Below, in pieces: positions 46,968 to 59,000 of a stretch of DNA of 64,000 nucleotides. The position numbers and the translations under genes are program-made. The notes beneath the pieces were generated by a model, which was given only the letters and a program-made list of their open reading frames with translations, made no database searches and was not told where the DNA came from. Each line of letters begins with the position of its first letter. Position 1 is the first letter of the stretch. Source of the stretch: Liolophura sinensis (Eukaryota > Mollusca > Polyplacophora > Chitonida > Chitonidae). The DNA is taken from the NCBI RefSeq assembly GCF_032854445.1, contig NC_088301.1, positions 57,238,512-57,302,511 of the forward strand. Reading direction: 5' to 3'.

Positions 46968-47086
46968 CCTCAAGCTTCGCGAGGTTTAATAAAGACACGG
47001 TGAGGGGACATAGGGAAAGTAAAGCAGATTTTGTGTACGCTGCTAGCACACCATTTCTCGTGGCAGAGGAAGCATAAACTACAAAC

Positions 47087-50000
47087 ATGTACAAATTGGA
47101 CCTACCCGTCGATTACAAGGAAGCCGCGGCGCTGGAGCGACGAAGAAACATGGAAAAACAGCGCCAAAGTAGAATCTTCAATGCCAAAGTCCGAACCATT
47201 GGGGTGAGTTTTGTGTTATCCTTAGCTCACTTCTGAATTCAGTTCTTGTCATTTTATTTCTCTAGATGCAGAATCAAATGAACTAACCAAATTTGCTACT
47301 TCTCTCAGAGTAAAATATCTTTTCAGGATAACATATATCTGTTATCTTCGGGTTATGTTGCGATGGTTAAGTAACCGGCTGACCAGCGAACATTACTGGT
47401 ACCATACTGTATTAAAATCTCCTTGCGTTTAACATCTGGAATACAAATATTGTATTTTGCAGATATCAGTAAAAGTGCATCACCTGAAATTTGCACTCTT
47501 TGCACTGTTCAAAAGTAAGGTAACATCAGTCTTGGATAAGCACTACTCTTCAAACATGATCTTTCACTAGATGTACATGTAATCACACAGGAAGTCTGAC
47601 ATTTTTTTTTCTTCAAAATGGCCAAGAACCCCAGAAGGGTGCATATTTTGGTGAAAATTGTCGCAACACAAGCAAATAAAGAATAAAAAATATCCTTTAC
47701 AGAATAAAACGCCAAATTTTGTCAAAGTTGCGCTGTCAATGTCGTATGCTTTGAATGTACAAGAGTGCCTAAAATTGATATTGTATCACCAACTTTCTAA
47801 CTTTTTTAAAGAAAACAACTGAACTGATCATTGTGCAAATCCTAAAAATCACTCATCAATAGTTAGCTAAGGTACATCTTATTCTGAAAAGACCATTCAC
47901 TGTGTAAAACCAGATGACTTGAACAATTGAAACAGTTGACTCTATGACATTGGACCAGTTGTCTTGGGTCGTTTGCTTGTTGGGTCAGTTTACCAGACAC
48001 CAACAAGAATGAATTGAAGCTACAGTGTATATGTGTCTTATTAGTTTCTTTGTTATTTTCACCACTGCAGGTTGATTTACAAGCACTGGAGCAACAATCA
48101 AAGGACAAACGTGAATTTGAAGAATATGAAAGAAGACGACATGAAGCCTTTGGTAAGAAATTGATCAGCTTCTATCTGTCCAACATGCGAAATCACTTCT
48201 ATAATGTATAGAACCACACTGGATAGTAGATAGATTATTACATGTACCTACACTAAACCAGAGGTAAAATCTATTGATCAGCAGTATTCCTTACATTGCA
48301 AGCATATAATAAATGTACAAGCAGAAACAGGTCATCATATGTTATGCATCTTTTTAATGCAATGTACATATTCATCTGTTTGGTATTTTTAAACTGTTTA
48401 AATATCATGTTTTCTTTTCACTTTTAATATATGTTATTGAAGGATTCATTGTACTAATCCATTATATTACAGTATTCAGTACGTGTACACACAGTTGTCC
48501 AAAACCAGGTTTCCTTTCAGCTTCTGTGTAAATTTAAGAATTTCATTTTACAGCCGCTGATGCAGTGAGAAATGACAAAATAGCCATGCTCTTAGAACAG
48601 AGACAAGGACATGATATAAAAGAACTACACAAGGCCCTGAATGAATTTCGTAGTTTACACCAGCAACCAGCCTCCAGGCGAGAGTGGGACATATATGATC
48701 CTGATCACCTGAAGAAAGATAAGCCAGCTCGAGTTCATGATGATGACCCACGTTGTGGAATTTCAAGTATGCAGAAATTTGATGGAGAAGACCTGAATAG
48801 AAAAGCCAGGGAAGAATACCAAAATGAACAGCTCAGAGAATGGAGTGAACAACAAATGAAAGAGAAGAAACAAGCAGATGCCAACCAGAAAAAGGCTGAT
48901 CGACTATATGAGTTGAAGATGCGAGAGTTGGACCAGCGTGCAATGGATTTACAGATTGCTGAGGAAAACTGCAAAAAAGCCATTGATCAAGCTACTGCTG
49001 ACTACAATAAGGCCCTGGTAAGCAAGCCCATTCCTTACAACAGGCTTATGGTGTATGTGTGAAAGAATTAAGGTTTGTTTCTCTGCATACAAATTGCTAA
49101 GATGTCTGTAATTTGATGAATTATCCACTGTGAAAGGCCATGTCCTCACATGGTGAGCAATTCTATTAAAACATATTTCTTAAAAATTTTATGTGGTAAA
49201 CAAACCTTAATTTGTACATTTGTGCATAATAATTTATACTGTAGTATGTATGATCTATTGCATTTCATTATGTGGGCTCACTTACCACTTATCTGTGCCT
49301 CAAGTGGGAAAGAGTAAACCTTGTCTATACCTGTAAATGCATCTTTATTAGAATTTTAAAAAAAATATATATATTTGAATGTTTTCTTACAGGCTAGAGA
49401 GCAAGCAGAGAAAGAGAGGCTAGCCAAACAGCAAGAGCAAGACGACAATGCTACTGAGATCTCTAACCATGTATTTGGAGACATCTTGACGGAAAATCCA
49501 GCAGCTGCCCAGAGTGCCTTTGGTGCTCACCGAGTAATTCCTGACAGATGGAAGGGTATGAGCCCACAGGAGATTGATGAAATTAAGAGGGACTTGGAAC
49601 GTCAGAGAAAGGAAAAAGAGGTAAGCCCATTATTTGCAATACATTGCTCTTTTTGCTTTAACAAGCACGTCTGGCAGAGACAACAATACATGTTTTGTTC
49701 TGTATCAGAAATTTTTATTGAATGGGCTACTGCCACAAGGATGCATCAGTATGCCCTGGCTGCAGTTCACAGCTCAAAAATTTATTTGTTGTACTAATCT
49801 TGCCATACATTACAATCTCACTTTGAACTCATACTCAAAACTGCTACACCTAATTTTCAATTCAGAAACTGAAGGCAGTATAAATTTGCATTAATACACT
49901 TTTCTGTCTGCATAAAAAAACATATCTTTAAATAACTGTTTTGCTTTTTCTTAGCGCTTGCGTCAGGAAGAAGAGCTGAAGAACAAGGAATGGGAGCGAC

Positions 50001-50203
50001 AACAATGGGCACAAGCCAGAGCAGCAATGTTACTGGAGAGAGAGCAAGAGAGGAATCGCAGAGAAATCCAGACACGTGTGGCTGATGAGAACAGGCGCTT
50101 ATCACAGGAACAGAAGGCTCACCAGGAGTTCCTTGACAAAGAAGTGTACACCAACCCACCCACAGCAGCTTACTTTATGCAATTTAACACTACTACTCGA
50201 TAA
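47087..50203 (+). CDS. RIBC2: RIB43A-like coiled-coil protein (RIBC1/RIBC2 family), complete
   Basis: Structural protein of the ciliary doublet microtubule; family members are microtubule inner proteins near the ribbon protofilaments of the A-tubule. Exons 47087-47203, 48071-48152, 48554-49017, 49393-49620 and 49955-50203 join in frame to 379 residues, the normal family length. The product is almost wholly charged coiled coil. Diagnostic blocks are [18 protein letters not shown] near residues 4-22, FNAKVRTIG (31-39), the [13 protein letters not shown] block, [20 protein letters not shown] starting near 255, and the C-terminal [19 protein letters not shown] starting near 361. The start is the first ATG before the conserved N-terminal block. 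It is head to head with SMC1. Because it probably predates the RIBC1/RIBC2 split, the symbol stands for the family. Confidence 0.95.
47204..48070. other. RIBC first intron; nothing recognised
   Basis: AT-rich intron with no exon, RNA gene or repeat that I can support. Confidence 0.5.
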
Positions 50204-50255
50204 ATTCAATAAGCTAATGATAATGCCACAACTAAATGGACTGTTGTATATAATG

Positions 50256-50261
50256 AATAAA
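50256..50261 (+). terminator. RIBC2: Likely RIBC poly(A) signal
   Basis: AATAAA 53 bp after the RIBC stop codon. A second AATAAA at 50822-50827 could serve a longer 3' UTR. Cleavage position is not known. Confidence 0.5.
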
Positions 50262-51169
50262 ATTCAACCATCATGCCAGGCACAATCCACAACAGTTTTG
50301 ATATTAATTTAAATTGTTGTACATAAGTGACATGTAACATTGTAGATATTTTGTTGAGACTGTCTACCATTTTTTAACACATCTTGATCATCAAGGTTAT
50401 ATGTGTTATGTGTAAAATTTAAATTTTTTATTCCCAAAATCTCAACATTATTGCCACTGCATAATTCTGTCAGAATTATGTTCACATTAACACCATGGTT
50501 GGATGTAGTATGATTATATTTATCACCTGGCTCTGTTCCACTTGATACCACTTGCATCGTGAGGTATGTTCTTTTGTACACTAACTATACGCATGTATTA
50601 ATGAATACTTTCAAATGGCAAACAGCTTTATAACGTATATGTCAACTTTGATATTTATGGGAATAGATAAAATCGGATGATTGTATTTTGTTGTGGCATA
50701 CTTGAAAACTGTTTTGAACTGACCTACTCAAGAGGCCTAAATACAAACATAGGCAAGTCTGACGCTTACAGCATTATCCGAATGTTTTGTTTTTTCTTTT
50801 GTATGTATATGTACATAATGGAATAAATAGTATTCTCGTACTACCTATGTTCTCTGTTGTGTCAGTGTGTGTGTGTGTGCATCATATTAAATGTGACAAC
50901 AAAATGTCAGTGACCATTGCAAGAGAGTTGTAATATACAGTATAAGAGTTGCACTATCAATATCAGCAGGGTTCTTCACTTTGCCTGGTTCCCATTAAAA
51001 AATTTGACTGCTGTCGTGAAAGTGAAATATTCTTAAGAAAGGTATAAAGTAAAAAAGAAATCTGCAATAAACAAGCATTCTGAAAGTATTGATTTTACAG
51101 TCATCCCCTGCCAGGGAAAAAAGCCTGGAAATACTTTGTCTACCATGACACCTAATGGAAGACTCGAGG

Positions 51170-51325
51170 ACGAGCTACACAGAAGGTCCAAATGACAGTA
51201 GAATGCATCCTTTTCCTCTGTGTCGTTGCTGTGTGTATGTACTTCATGAATGTTTTATGAACAGACATACATGTACATTGATAATTGTGAAGGGAAGAAC
51301 TTGGGACCATCTTGATGCGATGCTG
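51170..51325 (+). repeat. Dispersed repeat C, copy 2, next to the 51-bp minisatellite
   Basis: Copy of the element at 21626-21790: AGAAGGTCC, ATGACAGTAGAA, TGTGTGTATGTACTTCAT, ATGTTTTATGAACA, AGGGAAGAAC and GGACCATCTTG in order. It ends directly at the left edge of the minisatellite (GCTGCATTATGCTGCATGAG). Confidence 0.7.
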
Positions 51326-51334
51326 CATGTGCTG

Positions 51335-53375
51335 CATTATGCTGCATGAGCATCAAGCCAGGAAATACCTGTCATGATACCTTATGCTGCACGAGCATCA
51401 AGCCAGGAAATACCTGTCATGATACCTTATGCTGCACGAGCATCAAGCCAGGAAATACCTGGCCCTCTCGTGACAACTTATGCTGCACGAGGGTCAAGCC
51501 AGGAAATACCTGGCCCTCTCGTGACAACTTATGCTGCAAGAGCATCAACCCAGGAAATACCTGGCCCTCTCGTGACACCTTATGCTGCACGAGCATCAAG
51601 CCAGGAAATACCTGGCCCTCTCGTGACAACTTATGCTGCACGAGCATCAAGCCAGGAAATACCTGGCCCATTATCACATCATATGATGCATGAGCATCAA
51701 GCCAGGAAATACCTGGCCCTCTCATGACAACTTATGCTGCACGATCATCAAGCCAGGAAATACCTGGCCCATTATCACATCATATGATGCATGAGCATCA
51801 AGCCAGGAAATACCTGGCCCTCTCGTGACAACTTATGCTGCACGAGCATCAAGCCAGGAAATACCTGGCCCTCTCGTGACAACTTATGCTGCACGAGCAT
51901 CAAGCCAGGAAATACCTGGCCCTCTTGTGACAACTTATGCTGCATGAGCATCAAGCCAGGAAATACCTGGCCCATTATCACATCATATGATGCATGAGCA
52001 TCAATCCAGGAAATGCCTGGCCCTCTCGTGACAACTTATGCTGCATGAGCCTCAAGCCAGGAAATACCTGGCCCTCTCGTGACAACTTATGCTGCATGAG
52101 CATCAAGCCAGGAAATACCTGCCCCTCTTGTGACAACTTATGCTGCATGAGCATCAAGCCAGGAAATACCTGGCCCTCTCATGACAACTTATGCTGCACG
52201 AGCATCAAGCCAGAAAATACCTGGCCCTCTCATGACACCTTATGCTGTGTGAGCATCAAGCCAGGAAATACCTGGCCCATCAGATCACACCTCATGCTGC
52301 ACAATCATCAAGCCAGGAAATACCTGGCCCTCTCATGACAACTTATGCTGCACGAGGGTCAAGCCAGGAAATACCTGGACCTCTCATGACAACTTATGCT
52401 GTGTGAGCATCAAGCCAGGAAATATCTGGCCCATCAGATCACACCTCATGCTGCACAATCATCAAGCCAGAAAATACCTGGCCCTCTCGTGACAACTTAT
52501 GCTGCACAATCATCAAGCCAGAAAATACCTGGCCCTCTCGTGACAACTTATGCTGCACGAGCATCAAGCCAGGAAATACCTGGCCCATCAGATCACACCT
52601 CATGCTGCACGAGCATCAAGCCAGGAAATACCTGGCCCTCTCGTGACAACTTATGGTGCAAGAGCATCAAGCCAGGAAATACCTTGCCCTCTCGTGACAA
52701 CTTATGCTGCAAGAGCATCAAGCCAGGAAATACCTGGCCCTCTTGTGACAACTTATGCTGCACGAGCATCAAGCCAGGAAATACCTGGCCCTCTCGTGAC
52801 AACTTATGCTGCACGAGCATCAAGCCAGGAAATACCTTGCCCTCTCGTGACAACTTATTCTGCAAGAGCATCAAGCCAGGAAATACCTGGCCCTCTCGTG
52901 ACAACTTATGCTGCACGAGCATCAAGCCAGGAAATACCTGGCCCTCTTGTGACAACTTATGCTGCATGAGCATCAAGCCAGGAAATACCTGGCCCTCTCG
53001 TGACAACTTATGCTGCACGAGCATCAAGCCAGGAAATACCTGGCCCTCTCGTGACAACTTATGCTGCTTGAGCATCAAGCCAGGAAATACCTGGCCCTCT
53101 CGTGACAGCTTATGCTGCAAGAGCATCAAGCCAGGAAATACCTTGCCCTCTTGTGACAACTTATGCTGCATGAGCATCAAGCCAGGAAATACCTGGCCCA
53201 TCATCACACCTTATAGCCGCATAGGCATCAGGCCAGGAAATACCTGGCCCTCTTGTGACACCTTATGCTGCACAAGCATCAAGCCAAGGAATAACTGACC
53301 TATCATCACACCTTATGCTGCATGAGCATCAAACCAGGAAATACCTGGCCCATCATCACATGTAAATGATGAGCA
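51335..53375. repeat. 51-bp minisatellite, about 40 copies
   Basis: The consensus unit reads GCATCAAGCCAGGAAATACC, TGGCCCTCTCGTGACAACTT, ATGCTGCACGA (51 bp). It contains the interrupted palindrome CCAGG-AAATA-CCTGG. Most units differ by only a few bases; variant units replace the middle by CCCATTATCACATCATATGA or CCCATCAGATCACACCTCATG. Because 51 is divisible by three and the unit lacks stops in some frames, long repetitive ORFs run through it on both strands (up to 300 codons on + and 204 on -). The last units near 53280-53375 are more diverged. Confidence 0.97.
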
Positions 53376-53710
53376 TATCAAGCTGGCCAATTTTAGAGTC
53401 ATATGGGAACCTAAAGAGATGCTTATAAGGGGAAAGGTCTAATCCCAAGAGGTGGTTTTACATATAAATTTAAGTCAATGATAAAATGTATACAAGGGCA
53501 TCACTGAAAACAAATGTTGGGCTTTGATTTTCTTTATTATGGTTTCAAACATGGATTGAGCCTGTCGGAATACCATATACAAGTACTCACAACAATTTGG
53601 CACAGTTTAACTGTACAAGTTTCAAACTTTACAAGAAAACTAATGTAATAAATAAATAGTATTTAATGTGAACATAATAAATATTACTGAACATTTGGAC
53701 TAGAACTTGG

Positions 53711-53932
53711 GCATATTTCACTTCGTATGTATGCATGAACTCAAGCATATTTCACTTTGTATGTATGCATTAATTCAAGCGTATTTCACTTTGTATGTAT
53801 GCATTAACTCCAGCATATTTCACTTTGTATGTATGCATTAACTCCAGCATATTTCACTTTGTATGTATGCATTAACTCCAGCATATTTCACTTTGTGTGC
53901 ATTGACTCAAGCATATTTCACTCTGTAGGCTT
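53711..53932. repeat. 34-bp tandem repeat, about 7 copies
   Basis: The unit reads GCATATTTCACTTTGTATGT followed by ATGCATTAACTCCA. The first five copies are full length and nearly identical; the last two are shortened. Confidence 0.95.
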
Positions 53933-53935
53933 GTT

Positions 53936-56010
53936 GTATATGAGTTAACCACTAAGTCTGTCACATATAAATGACATGTGCACATATATGTAACACATAC
54001 TAGACAGTTTACGTGTAAGTAAACTAGACAAACACTTTAACTTAACGTCACAGCACAATGTGTATGTAAAGATTTGGTACATTATAGTAAATGGTTAACG
54101 TGCAATGAATAAAAGTGCTGAAAAAGCTAAAATATACACATACCCTTCTCAAACCTTCCTCAATAAGACAATGACATTAAACAAACAGTCGGTGGAGTAT
54201 GTGAGTATCATTTATGAAATGAGCATTATTGAGGGTAAAACTTCTACATGTACATACATGTACACAAAAGTCAAAAAATCAACATTCAGAGAAATGTATA
54301 TACTATATTAAGTTACAGTTACCAATACATGTTCTATTGCAGTTGAGAATGTAAGGATTTCAAGTAGCAGAGCCAATCACAGTACACATAAATGTATTAA
54401 GTACATGTACATTAGTTACCAAATATCAATAAAGTTCAATATTATTCATACATGTATGATATATACAAGAATAAATGCTCTAACAGATTGAAAACTGTCA
54501 GTCCTAGTCTGTAAATTTAAACCTTTCTTACATACATGCATTTACTTTTTTTTGTTCTAATATAAGGCAAATGTCACAAAATTTCATTTCACAGTGCATT
54601 GTAAGACATAAGACATATCAGTTGTTGTGCTTCTGGTAGCATAGTCACTATTTAATATAACTTCTTATATGCTAGCTTTTTATCTTACTTTGTACAAGTA
54701 TATATTTATTGTTACAACGTGCAAAAGACGAATTCTGTATGACGCTCCAGTATAGACATGATAAAAAGCTTCACACCTCAGAGATGCTATCGACTGTCCC
54801 TGTAAATCTTTTTGAAATCATTACATTACACTAATGTAAATATATTTGTTCACTTTCATTGGTCTGTTCAAACGAACTTGAAATCAGAATTTCTGATTGT
54901 TTTCCAGCCTTGCATTTTCTCTGTTAGAAAAAATGTGTAATTATAAATGTTCTTAACCAAATTTCTTAGCAAATTTACATGGTATTGCAATGGACATATA
55001 GAGAAATAACTGAAAACTGATTAACTGATTTTCTGCATATATCACTGCGAACTGTTTACCTTTTCTACAGTTCCACAATTAGCCATGATAGAAACTAAGC
55101 TTATGTCAGATACAATTTTTTTGGACCTGATTGTGGTTTTTAGTGACTGGTCACTGCAAGAGAGCAGCAAGTATATGAAGGAGAAAACACTGGGAGTTGA
55201 CCAGACTACTGAGGCCATGCTTTGTCCAGTAGTACAAGTATATTTTAAGTTCAAGCCAAAGGGTTAGTTCCACATGAAGATCATTATTAACACTATGTAC
55301 ATTTAATAACATCACAGCCTGTGTACCTTTGTTTTGTAACCAGACAGGATAATGGGAGAGGAAAACAACTGATGAACGTAAGTTGTGATCGTATGGATTT
55401 CCAGAATGTACAACCAATGTGATAAATAGATTGAGAACATGTTTTGAGTCCAGCATGTGAATTAACCCATGGTTATGGACAATCTTATATTCCAGCTTTT
55501 TTATACGGAGTGATCTGTTGGGCAACCAACCCAAAGACATACAAAAAAATGCACGGAATGTATTGCTTATCCAATTATGCTGCTCTCAAAGTAGTATATG
55601 AATGTGAAATGCATTACATGTACTTGCTACCTGACACAAGACAACCAACACTGACTGGACAATACCTCTTACAGGTGACAGCAATAACCACTTGAACCAA
55701 CTGTCTCATGGTGAACCACACTTTACAGAAAGGTTTATCTTTTAACTCAGCATATCATACCTATGTGTAAATGTCAGACATTTAATTGCGTATTTCATAA
55801 AAAAGTTGACTTTAGTCTTTCAACACTGCATACTAACAGTTGTTTTTTAACAACAGCATGCAACAAATTTCAATGAGAAAGGAACACAAAACTGGGAAAC
55901 CAACTCTGGACATTGTGACATGGATGACTTGCATTGCTATGTTCACTGTCGAAGACTGAGGAATGTTAAAGTGTACACTGACAATATTATCTGGTTCCAT
56001 GGATCACTGT
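53936..56010. other. Intergenic, probably includes the HDAC11 3' UTR; nothing recognised
   Basis: AT-rich, with several TACATGTA words. Short ORFs at 54105, 55085 and 55444 (+) have no recognisable domain or splice support. Confidence 0.5.
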
Positions 56011-59000
56011 TCATGGAGGATCCACACTGTCACCCTCCTCTGCATTCTGTGAGGCGGATATATCAGAGTTTGTTGCAGAGCGTGGAAGTGACATACATGA
56101 GGCTCGAAACTTGGCGAACAATCCACCTTCACTCCGGCTTTTAGGGATGGATGGCACCATGGGCTCTTCAGCTAGCGAAAAAACCAACAGGAACAACAAT
56201 TTAAAAAAAGAAATACTAAGCATTGCGCGTTTCCTACTTAATTGTCAAAATCATTGCAGACTCCAAATTAGAACGTACATTTATTTAGAGAGTGTATGTA
56301 AATTTGCCTCGAAGGGTTGCTCTGTGAACTGTTGTGAAAAGCGACTTTAAGCAATGGTATATCAATACAAAGCATTCCATTTTTCATTCTGATTCAACTC
56401 TATGTCATAAAAGTCATCTGAATTGATAAATTATGACAGAAGTTAAATAACAGTCTAAAGAACATAACCTGAAGACACATGCACGTGGCACTCGTGAAGG
56501 AAAATACATACGTAAAAACTCTGCTTCATCACACTGGATCAGACCAAGGTTTTTAAGATTGAGGATTGAATCAGCAATAATCCTAGCTGTGCCCCTTGTA
56601 TATCCACCACTGGTTACCATCAGAATGGGGATACCTCGCGTTCGCACCCGGGTGAACACCACCTGGTCCCTCTCTATTATACCCTGCAGAGATAATAAAC
56701 ATACAAACAATGCTGTTTATAGAAAAATATGGGTACTGCAACAACACAGTTATAATCAAAATATATATATACATATATTACCTATACATATATATGTATA
56801 GGTAATATAACAGTCTCAATGTCTAATGACAGACTGGTGGGCACTAGTGCAGAGAGGCCTGTCAAAGTACAAAATTTTAGCAATGATGCTGGCAGAATTT
56901 GGTTAGTGGTATCAAAGGCTGCTGTCTATAGTGGACTTCACAAAGTGTCTTGTTTCCTTGCAGCCAAGAATACAGATCAATGGTCAAAATGGCATATGTG
57001 GAAACACACTATCATTCTCTCTAATAACCATAAGGAGGTGGCATGTTTGACAGCTGGGAATCCTCACTGTCCCTAGTAAATGAATGTAAATGTGAAGGAC
57101 GAAAGTGATATTTCCCTTACCTGACCACTGATGGACAAACGACCTAAAGGATCACCATCAAGGATGTCTGTGCCTGCATTATACACGACAATGTCTGGAG
57201 TAAATTCGTTCAGTGCTCCATCTACATGCCTGAAACAAAGTGTATCACACCCATATGTAAACATGTTGTAGTGAGACAAAAATACATTTATTTGATTTGA
57301 GTTTAATGCCGCACCCAAGAAGATATAAATATGATGGTCCGGGCCAGGTTTGTCAAAGGGGTCATAGCATTATGTTGGGATAATCACCATGACAACGCAA
57401 ACTGATGGCATACACCACCTTGGTATTTGTGACTGGCGTAACGTTACAACCGCTTTGAGAAGCAGCCTCCTGATTTACAAGAGAAGTAAATTGGGATAAG
57501 GAAATGACTTTTAGGGTATATCTTGCCAGTGGTTAGATTTGAACATGCAACCTTACTGGTCAATGGGTAGTGGCATGGTTATGAATTTAATGAATTAATG
57601 AATTTTAATCCATCCAAAGTGATACAAAGGGATACAGAATCATCACTGATTACTGGTGTGACAGATAGGCCCCACTATGCCTAAGCTAAATTTCAAATTA
57701 GGTATGGTAGATTTATTCAAGTGTGAACACAGCTGAAGGTTTTAACCTAGGATATCCTATCTCCACTGTAAGCAAATCAGCATCAACTCTGTTTAAAGGG
57801 TAGATGCAGCACAGGAGGGTCCAGATACAATACAGGAGGGGCCTAACACAATACAGGAGGGTCCTAATACAATACAGGAGGGTCCAAATACAATACAGGA
57901 GGGTCCTATTACAATACAGTAGGGCCTAATACAATACAGGAGGGGCCTAATACAATACAGGAGGGTCCTAATACAATACAAGAGGGTCCTAATACAATAC
58001 AGGAGGGACTGTAAACAATACAGGAGGGACCGTATACAATACAGGAGGGCCTAATACAATATACGAGGGCCTAATACAATACATGAGGGATCTAATACAA
58101 TACAGGAGGGTCCTAATACAATACAGGAGGGACTAATACAATACAGGAGGGCCTAATACAATACAGGAGGGCCTAATACAATACAAGAGGGCCTAATACA
58201 ATACATGAGGGTCCTAATACAATACAGTAGGGCCTAATACAATACAGCAGGGCCTAATACAATACAGGAGGGACCGTATACAATACAGGAGGGTCCTAAT
58301 ACAATACAGGAGGGTCCTAATACAATACAAGAGGGTCCTAATACAATACAGGAGGGACCATATACAATACCACTATAACTTTAATAACTAACCTTCTGAC
58401 TTTACTCAGATATTCCTCATCTTCTGTAAATGACTCCAGTTCCACTCTCCTTCTAATAGCTCCTGTATAGACCAATCCTGACATTATAATTTTATCACTC
58501 TGTGTTGCATGTCAGATTTACTGGCTAATATACTATGTTTAATCAGGGATATAACATGATATTGTATCTCTTTGGTCCAAATACATGCATTTACAATTCT
58601 TTGGAATCCTGTTTGAAGACTATAAAAAGAATGGCTTTCTGTAGAGAAATGCAGCAGAAAAGAGAAAACATACATTCAATATACAATGAACTTGGTTAAA
58701 TTCATAAATTAAACATATATTAGATATCACATTAGAGCGGCTTTTATAGAAAACACAGCGTCGGTTTTCTTATTGACATCTATATTTGTAAAATAATGAA
58801 GCATACATAAATTTTTGATTTATTTGATTTGTTTTCTCTGCCATACCAAAGAATATTTCGCTTAATGACAACAGCCAGCACTGTGATGGAAGGAAACCTA
58901 GAGGAGTCTGGAGGAATTCATGTCCATCTGCTGGTCAATAGCCAGACTTACTTTTCGCAAAACCGTCATGGGGATAAATGTTCCTATTGTAGACATCCAT

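Larger units (their letters stand above)
46494..47086. promoter_or_regulatory. Bidirectional promoter between SMC1 (-) and RIBC (+)
   Basis: The 593 bp between the two start codons must hold both 5' UTRs and both promoters unless non-coding first exons lie elsewhere. It is richer in CpG (GCGCT, CTCGCGAAT, TTCGCGAGG, CGTCGTAGG) than nearby introns and has no TATA box at an obvious place. CCAAT boxes lie at 46702-46706 (+), 46724-46728 (-) and 46906-46910 (+). Specific candidate sites are listed separately. Confidence 0.8.

Noticed and set aside
52396-53298. 300-residue repetitive ORF (and a 204-residue one on the other strand)
   Set aside because: Both are by-products of a 51-bp tandem repeat whose length is a multiple of three. 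There are no splice sites, known domain or protein-like composition to support a gene.
51335-53375. CRISPR-like array
   Set aside because: The units are contiguous with no unique spacers, and the DNA is animal nuclear DNA. It is a minisatellite.
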